This document shows positions 56,423 to 64,000 of a stretch of DNA of 64,000 bases, in pieces. The notes under the pieces were generated by a model that saw nothing but the letters and a program-made list of their open reading frames with translations, had not been told where the DNA came from and searched no databases. Positions within the stretch are counted from its first letter, which is position 1. Each line of letters opens with the position of its first letter. Source of the DNA: Lingula anatina. Its lineage: Eukaryota; Brachiopoda; Lingulata; Lingulida; Lingulidae. The position numbers and the translations under genes were made by a program. The stretch lies in NCBI RefSeq assembly GCF_001039355.2, contig NW_019774525.1, positions 60,517 to 124,516 on the forward strand. Reading direction: 5' to 3'.

Positions 56423-59400
56423 AATAAAGTGGTGCAATATTTTTCTCCAAGCTGTGTTAAGACACTGAAGTGAACCTGCATGGTTCATAAAAGGTACCCT
56501 GTAAGCTACTTAATTTTCAGACGTGCTAGTGTGAAGTGATCATTAGGGCTTCATTTCTGTGGCTAAGTTATTACTAACAGAGCTCAATCCCCAGATAGAC
56601 GGAAACTGATTAAGAAAAGTGAGATGTTTAATACCCAGAAAACAATAATACCGCGTTTTGTGGTTTGGGCCACAGGCTTGTCAATTGCAAATGGTCTATG
56701 AAATGGTGTGAGGGATATATCTTGTGACTCATTACCTTTATTGATTTTCCTTTCCTTCATTTCATTCTTGTGACTACTTAACCCTTTCAAGCATATACAT
56801 TTAAAATCTGATCCTTCATTTATGTGCAATAACTACCTAGAATGAAGCATTTATCTAAAAGAAGGTTATGGCTGCTCAGTTAAGGGATGTCAAGGTTTAC
56901 AATTCACCTTTTGGCACTGAAAACCAATTTATTCCATGGTCATTTAATCTGTGGAGTAACTTGATATGTTTTAAAACACTCTTAAGGCCATGGTATTGGT
57001 TAGATTTAGTTTACGTAGAACAAGTCAGTTATAGATATTTAATATTTATTTCAGAGAAAGTTGAACTTCAATATCCACAGAGCATTTTTTCTTCAGAAAA
57101 ATATATGTAAAAGGATACCAAACCTAAATAAGTCTCCAACCAACCCCCCCAAAAAATGTTTTTGTAAAATGCTTACTTACCTGTGAAAAGTCAAGAGGTT
57201 ATACTTCACATAGTCATATGATTTATGTTATCACATCCCAGTATAATATATCATAATAATATTTACAGTACAGGTGCTAGCAAGAAGTTTGTCGAGGTAA
57301 TAACGTGACCTTACGTTACACACATGCTTTCACAAGGTGTGAAACACTATCACATGGAACACTGTAAATAACCGCCCATTCAATGTATTTATTTCCAAAC
57401 ATTTTTTTTTTTTTTTTTGTAAAAAAAAAGGAATACAACATAATAAAACTAATACACAAGATGTACAGTTTCTATTTGCAATACAACAAATCTAGATTAG
57501 AAATGAGTAATTAAGGTACTTCTTCACAACATATATAGGAAAACATCTACTTTTTCTTGTCTATCAAATAATGCAATCATTTTACATTTCTTTTATCATC
57601 TTCAATATATGCAGTAGTTTTATAGAGCATATTTAGCACTTCTTAGTCATCTGTTATGTTGATGTTGTTTGTGGTTGATAATGTTAATTCCTTGCCTTCT
57701 TACTTCTTTTATTGTCTTTAATGTGCAACAGTCTTTAATGAATTATACTCATATGTATACCTATTTCATCTACAAAAGGGTGAAAATAAGATAGAGCACG
57801 CAACTGTTTCTGAAGGTGAAGAGAACAAATCATAACCGAGTAATAACACAGGACTAAGAAGTCCTAAATTTATCTCAAATGCAATAAACACTCCAAATTT
57901 TCTTGGAAAATGACGGCACACAGTTAATTACTGTACAGCTTCTCACAGCGAGGAAAGCTTAACAGTCAAGTACAAAGATAAACAAGCAGTTTAATAATGC
58001 TACCCAGGATTATCCCTTGCCCACCCCACCCAATGCTGATTTGTTGAAGGGGAAATGAAATACTGGCATGTTTTATTATTAAAACAGTTTCCAAGGCCTT
58101 TTTGATCAAACACACTCACGCAATAGTGTCAGATAGACTTCCGTATCTAGTGCATTACCACAAAGAGTTAAAAAAAAAAAAAAACAATAAATGGTCAAAT
58201 TCAGCCTGAAAAAATGCCTTAAAATAATTTTTAGATGAGTTTTATTGTGATTGAAGGATAATACAAAAAAAATAAAAATAAAAAATAAAAAAAAGCTAAA
58301 ATCTGTTCCACACACCCATAATGTCCTTACTGGCTCAAGACGATCTTTTATACACATCCTGAATTCAAGTTTTTCTTGCAATGATCTTCTTGACTTTTCT
58401 CACAGAGTGCATAAAAACAAAAAGCTCATACAAACCATTATAATGGTGACCAATAAATAATGAGATAATAAAAGGTACATAAAAGCCTCATTTAGTTTTA
58501 TCATAGTACATTATATCAGAATTCACAGAAAACATTTCAATTCATATGAACATCATTCAAACAAGTGTTACTGACATTAAAACAGAGACCGCAAAGAGAA
58601 AAAAAACATGACAACAACAATGACTACATGCGAAAGTATCATACAAAACAAGAAAGAGTCATATTAAGAATATGATCCCTTCCGTTCAAACCTGTCATAA
58701 ATAGGAAAGGCGCGGCTAATGTAGATATATCAAAGAACGAGAACGATAATTGCAATGACAGAGCACTTTGCTTTACACTCTAGATATTATAGATTGAACA
58801 GAGACTAATTTGCCGCAGATTAATCAATATAAATCTAATCACAGGCATCAGTCCAATGGTGCGATCAAGGCAGTTCCATTTGCCTTCTGATTTATCTGTG
58901 TGCTTTATAATCTTCACTGCATTAGCACGGTGAAGATAACACCTTTTGGACTACAATGACAGGAGGCTGCCCGAGAATATAGAGAGTTGCATGGCAATTC
59001 TACAAGGTGGATCACTCCATAAATGCTCCAAGGGGGAAAAAAACAAGCAGAAATCCTACTGACCAAATGTGAGAAACTGAAAAGGTAGGATGTGTTTCCG
59101 TTTTCTTGCTCGTTGTGGAATTTTTTGAAGAAATTTATACTGACATCCAAGTTTCACCATTCTTTTTAATTGAGTGCATGAGTCTGTGAAGTGAGCACAA
59201 ATGCCTAATATGGAATATTTACTTAATTCCAATTCTCTACAACTGCATTATTTCTTAATTGGGTTTTGCTTTATTCTAGGCAAAAAGGATTTTTTTTATC
59301 TAAAAACAATATAATTATGATTTATTAGTCCTCATTTAATAACTAATATTATAAATGGATTTATTACTTAGAATTGTGAAATCAAAGCCATGCGTACTAG

Positions 59401-60095
59401 AAATTGCACAAAGGAAATATTAGAATTATATGTATATGTTACTTTTATGATTTAAAAAATGACATCTATATATATATATAATTAGCTGGTGATTTTAGTC
59501 TTAATGGCCTTATGTACTTATATAGCTTTGCTGGCAATATTGTTTAAATTAAGGAACAGGACATGGATTGCTTGTGTATTTTGAGCATTTTTACTGCTTC
59601 AAGTTGAAATAAGTTTGCATAGTCTGGAAAGAGTAAGCACATTAAATAAACACTTTGTACACCACAACTATTGAAAATTTAAAGCTTCGTGGTAAGAAAT
59701 CTGAAATGCCATTCAGACTGGTCTGAACCTGTTTTAGACTACAAAAGATCAGCAGAGGCCAGTTTTACAAACTAACTTTTTAGATTAAAAACAATATTCA
59801 CCTAAATCTTTTTAAAGTTTATTTAGTCTACTTTTACCCATGGCAAGCTACATCAGTGCTCACTGAAGTATAAAAAATGGCCTTTGTTTAGAAGAAACAG
59901 CTACTGTGCTTATGTGGACTTCTGCAGATTTATACTGATCAGAAATGAATTACTGCAATATTTTTGTCTAAAAGTTAAAGACCAAAGATTGGTATAGAGG
60001 AATCTTCTGTGACAAAAACCCCTGCGCACCAACCTAGAGACCCTGCAACTGGTGACGGCAGTCAATCAATGGAATGGTTGTATCCAGGCTGAGTT

Positions 60096-60270
60096 CAGGC
60101 CTGTAGCCAGGGGGGGGGGGGGGGGTTCGGGGGGTTCAAAAGAACCACCCTTTTTGCTGGGAAAAAGTCCACTCTGGGTAAAATTTGATCTATGTACTTG
60201 AGTATTTTATGGTAAAAGGTCCACTTTTCAGAAAACGAACCCCCCTCTGAAATTGCTGGCTACGGGCCTG
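60096..60270. mobile_element. CAG..CTG inverted-repeat element, family C copy 2
   Basis: Begins CAGGCCTGTAGCCAG and ends CTGGCTACGGGCCTG, with a perfect 5-bp duplication GAGTT on each side (60091-60095, 60271-60275). Inside each end are a G run and GGTTCG, mirrored by CGAACCCCCC. 175 bp, no ORF. Similar TAGCCAG hairpins are, from general knowledge, widespread in marine invertebrate genomes. Confidence 0.85.
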
Positions 60271-60867
60271 GAGTTGGTCCATAATTTTTGAAAGATCTTT
60301 GGCTAATGGTTCTAAGGTTTTAGGCCCACTTGGTGTCCACACCGAACTCACAATTTAATACACTACACAATACTGAATTTTAAATTCAGTCCTTTCTGAT
60401 AAAGTAATACTACAAATTCATTGGTAGGCCAATCAAAGCAAGATAACATGTGAAATTTGCATTACGTTTTAAGGGGCTATTGTCACAGAAGATTTCTCTA
60501 CACCAACCTTTCAAAAATTTTACCACTGTTTACTTTCCATATAATTGCCAATAAGATAAGGTGCTATTATCTCTGCATACTATATGTGAATAAATTTTGC
60601 TCTCAGATCATCTGAAGGTATTAGTTATTGAAATTAGCTGAAACATCATTAACATGTCACCAACAGTGCCATGCTGAATTCAGCATATAGCATTTTTTAA
60701 GTCAATTGAAACCTGTTATTGTGATTTATGACCCAAATAAACTCATAGATGATAAAGGCTGTCCAGTCGGTAAATTGGTGTCTGTAAGAGCTTGCTGGCA
60801 AACACCCTGCATGCATATCAATAGAGTAAAATTGAAGCAAAGAGAAGTGTTCATATAATGTGACCCA

Positions 60868-60870
<3 letters not shown>

Positions 60871-60905
<35 letters not shown>
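60871..60905. repeat. Microsatellite (GA)n
   Basis: About 17 GA units without interruption. Confidence 0.92.
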
Positions 60906-60906
<1 letters not shown>

Positions 60907-63464
60907 ATGAGAGACAGTGTCACGGGGTTCACGGTAGACTTAAAATCCACAATTAAAGGTCAGCGAGGTGCTGTTGTGATCTTGATGTACCGAAGAATTT
61001 CGATGTGGAGCAACATCGCAAGTGATCCCTTAGCAAGTCCCATACTCGTTTTACGGGGCAAAGTACAACTAAAATTCTAGTTGCCTGACCATAGAAATCA
61101 CTTGAGCGTGGCAAGTAAGGCCAACAAGTATGTCAGAAATTACAATGTGAAAAGAATTTAGAATCACCCCCCCCCCCCAAAGAGAGCCCAGCCCCCAGCT
61201 GCACTAAAATTCCAAAGTTCCCAAGGTTTTAACTTCCTAACTTAAATGGTCTAGGAGGAGATAATGGAATTTACTAACGCACAGACGTACTGACTCGCAG
61301 ATGCACAGGATAACGTGCAGGAATTTAAAAAAGAAAAAAAATTCAAGCTCTCATGCTTTTGACATTGAAGATCTAATGCTTTATTCCCACCCTATTCCTG
61401 TAAGTGAGTGAGTTGGTTTGAATCCAACTCACAAAAGCTATGTTTAGCAGAAAGGAAGATTAATAAGAAGATCACACGAAACATCCTCAATTCTCAGAAA
61501 CCAATCACAAAATCAGAGAGGTTGGTGACTGAATAGATAAGTAATTATCACAAGTCAGCTATCAGGTAACACATATGGAATTTCCTACGTGTAACAATGC
61601 TGAAGATATCGAGTATGTCTGCTATAAAATTTTCTAGTTATTAAGCTTGGTACAACAACAACATGGCATACAACTACAGATTATCGACCCTTGCACCTGG
61701 TGTCATTTTCTGGTGGACAAATAAAAGGAAAAAAAAAACAGGTGCATGTTAAGAAATAACACGCAATCCTATGGGAAATTGTGAGTTTGAATGCTGACTA
61801 TATTTTATCTTGCTTCGAATAACAACTCATTAAATGTGCAAAAGCGATCAGTTAGCTTTAGGTGTTAACAAAGCTGCCCATGTAAGTTCTATGTGACATT
61901 GTAAAATTGCTGGTTAAAAAAAAATGGGTGCTCCACTGCAGCAGTATGAATAACCTGCTTCATCAAGGGCTTGGGGTTTTTTTCATTATATTTTTATCAT
62001 TATCATACTTTTAATATAAATACTAGATGCACCCTAGCCTGAAGAATTTGAGCCATATGCTAAACATTAAATTTGTCAAATCTCCCAATCGCTTCAAGAG
62101 TCTCCTAGTTTGAGGACTACTCTCCCAAGCATCCAATGCAGACTGAAAATCTCCAGATCTGTCAGTTTTCTGTATATTAAAATTACCCTCGTTATTTTTC
62201 ATATTTTGTTCACATAATTGCAAAACTTGAGCTGATTCCTGTTTGAGCTTTGATGAATCTGTGTCACGATGTTACCTATACAAAGACACTTAATTAAGTC
62301 CTTCGCTTGTGGACAACAAAATACTTTACCACTGCATTGTGGGTCTAAACTGGAAAGGCTTCTGCATGGCAGAAGTGCGAGGCCGATGCAGAAGGTGCCA
62401 GTAACAATTGTGGAAGAATAGCCTTTAAGTAAGTTCAATGTGCAGTTGCTCAAGTTTTATTTCAAAGAGCCCTGAGGAAGCAAATTTAGCATGATATTAG
62501 CCATTTATTTTATTTATTTGTTATTATTTTTTTTTTGGGGGGGGGGGATGAAGGGTGCATGAAAAAAATCTCACTCTAGCAATTTTAATTATTGATTAGT
62601 ATGTAAACACACACTAATCTAGCTTAAAAAAAGGTAAAACATTTCATCACTATTCACCAAATCTTTCATTTCAGATAGATTCAACAATTTGATCTGGCAA
62701 AACATCCACCACTTTGATGAAAGGAAATTCTATTTCAGGATAAGATCAGTGATAAGTCGGTACTCATGTCAGCATATTTCAGTTACTTAGTTACCAATGC
62801 TATCTTTTACTTTCTCTATAGGTGGCAGAGGCTAATGAAAGGAATCACTGAGATGTCAACTGTGAACCCAAAGTCATTTTACCAGCAGGAAAAAACGGTG
62901 CAATGTTTTATATGAAGAGAGAAACTGAAAATATTCCCACTATAAGAATCAAAAAGAAGATGCATGCGTGCATGGCCTACTGAATGTGAAACAAAAATAT
63001 GGCACAAGCTGACGAATAAAATTATACATTGAATCAATATTCTCAAAACGGAAAAAGTGTAAAACTTTATACCAGACCTTCCAGTCTATCTTAGAAACCC
63101 ATCCAATAGCAAATGAAACAAACCAAGGATCAAGATGAATTGTGTTCAATGCTGAATGAGGACTCATTCAATAAATATTCTTACTGCAGCTCATCAGTTA
63201 TATACCTGTGGCTCCTGCATGGACCTTTTATTCAAAACATTCTGGAATACCAACTCAGACATTATTATAGCTGGACATTATTATTACTAATGTCAGGAAA
63301 TGAAATATGAAACTTGTGAACATAGTTGACAACTGCAGTATGTCTTTAATACCCTAAACTGGACGTATTGATCACTGCTGTGCTCAGATACTGTTCAAAC
63401 TTCTTCTTGATAAAAGAAACTTAAGCCACCCTGACAAAATCATTCTTGCAAAAGATTCACCACA

Positions 63465-64000
63465 ATGGCTACGCTTACCCAGCATTATAGCATAACTCGG
63501 CAAGACATAAATAAAAACATCACCACTATGGACAATGGTCAGGACGTACTGACCACACAACAATCACAGCTACTCCATGGCTCCAGCCTTGCCATATGCC
63601 TTCTCATACTGGTTTCATCAGGAATACTGGGAGCCATTGCAAATTTGTCGTATCTTCGAGCAATTCTCATTGATACAAAGGGGCTGAAATTACGCTACAG
63701 TTTTTTCCTGAGTCTTAGTTTAGTTGACTTGTTGATTTGCTTCGTGTGGGCCTTGTTGGAGGCAGTGTATATAATACAGCTTTACATGAACCAGCCAATC
63801 TTAAAAGGACTATGCCAAGCCAGTTCAATTATACATGTACTAGCAGTTACTGTAATATTCTTCTCCATCCTTTTCTACATTATCCAGAGCCTTATAAGAA
63901 AATGTAACAGCTCTTCTAAATATGTTCAAGGCATTGGTCTTACACTCCCATGGCTACTAGGAATAAGCATTGCTGTTTACTACCTTGCAAGTCCACCGTA
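63465..64000 (+). CDS. Class-A-like G-protein-coupled receptor, 5' part, open at window edge
   Basis: The ATG at 63465 has a good Kozak context (A at -3, G at +4) and an in-frame TGA upstream at 63432. The frame stays open for 178 codons to the edge. The N-terminus is short, with an N-glycosylation sequon at Asn18. TM1 (about 40-67) contains GAIAN with Asn60 at the usual 1.50 position. TM2 (about 78-100) contains LSLSLVDLL with Asp88 (2.50). TM3 (about 115-143) is preceded by Cys117 (3.25). TM4 (about 156-175) has Trp163 and is followed by Pro. These are rhodopsin-family landmarks. The TM3 end reads FYIIQSL where D/E-R-Y is expected. Ligand unknown; I do not recognise a subfamily. The visible part has no intron. 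It would sit inside the RARS1 gene if the missing RARS1 exons lie further right. Confidence 0.78.
   Translation, partial: MATLTQHYSITRQDINKNITTMDNGQDVLTTQQSQLLHGSSLAICLLILVSSGILGAIANLSYLRAILIDTKGLKLRYSFFLSLSLVDLLICFVWALLEAVYIIQLYMNQPILKGLCQASSIIHVLAVTVIFFSILFYIIQSLIRKCNSSSKYVQGIGLTLPWLLGISIAVYYLASPP

Larger units (their letters stand above)
50485..63464. other. Long stretch without recognised exons
   Basis: 13 kb between the last visible RARS1 exon and the GPCR start. It should be RARS1 intron and/or intergenic DNA. I looked on the minus strand for ArgRS blocks (VGHLRST, GDWGTQFG, HVGFGVVLG type) and found none. Contents: two MITE B copies, one family C element, several microsatellites, a poly-T/poly-A junction at 57402-57430 and a poly-T/poly-G junction at 62529-62548. 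Confidence 0.55.

Noticed and set aside
62023-62223. Minus-strand 66-aa ORF with a plausible-looking LDAWESS..RRLLKRLGDL segment
   Set aside because: Considered as a missing RARS1 exon, but it matches no ArgRS block and I recognise no family.

Overview
The window is metazoan nuclear DNA. It is AT-rich, with interrupted genes using GT-AG introns of roughly 100 bp to 9 kb, many microsatellites and many short inverted-repeat elements. The proteins are close in layout to vertebrate orthologues, and the repeat style (CAGGCC..TAGCC hairpins, TTAT-tailed retroposons, long poly-C/G tracts) is typical of marine invertebrates. I infer an invertebrate bilaterian, perhaps a lophotrochozoan such as a mollusc, but nothing here fixes the phylum. 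It is a draft assembly, with gaps at 24938-24962 and 47659-48281 and a single N at 45044.

Layout. 1-1900: two degenerate tandem arrays (about 335-bp and 161-bp periods). 2319-4616 (-): a complete five-exon standalone Maf-type nucleotide pyrophosphatase (the Maf half of ASMTL). 4617-6707: intergenic region of a head-to-head gene pair, holding a palindromic MITE. 6713-12606 (+): complete ABHD18 in 11 coding exons, 404 aa, one of whose introns looks like an AT-AC U12-type intron. 14380-38956 (+): complete LARP1 in 20 coding exons, 1286 aa, with a 9.2-kb first intron, La module, RGG-like stretch and C-terminal DM15 region. 44397-50484 (-): the last five coding exons of cytosolic arginyl-tRNA synthetase (RARS1), tail-to-tail with LARP1. 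50485-63464: no recognisable exon. 63465-64000 (+): the 5' part of a class-A-like GPCR, open at the window edge.

Every splice junction of the four interrupted genes was checked by hand for phase. Maf adds up to 227 codons plus stop, ABHD18 to 404, LARP1 to 1286, and the RARS1 part to 212 codons plus stop.

The genes do not form a pathway. LARP1 and RARS1 both serve translation; Maf is a nucleotide-sanitising enzyme; ABHD18 is a lipid-hydrolase-like alpha/beta protein. The most unusual content is the U12-type intron, three families of short inverted-repeat DNA elements whose copies can be compared within the window, a triplicated 3' splice-site region in LARP1, and a GPCR without the usual DRY motif. 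The large gap is flanked by an apparently identical 848-bp duplication that may be an assembly artefact.
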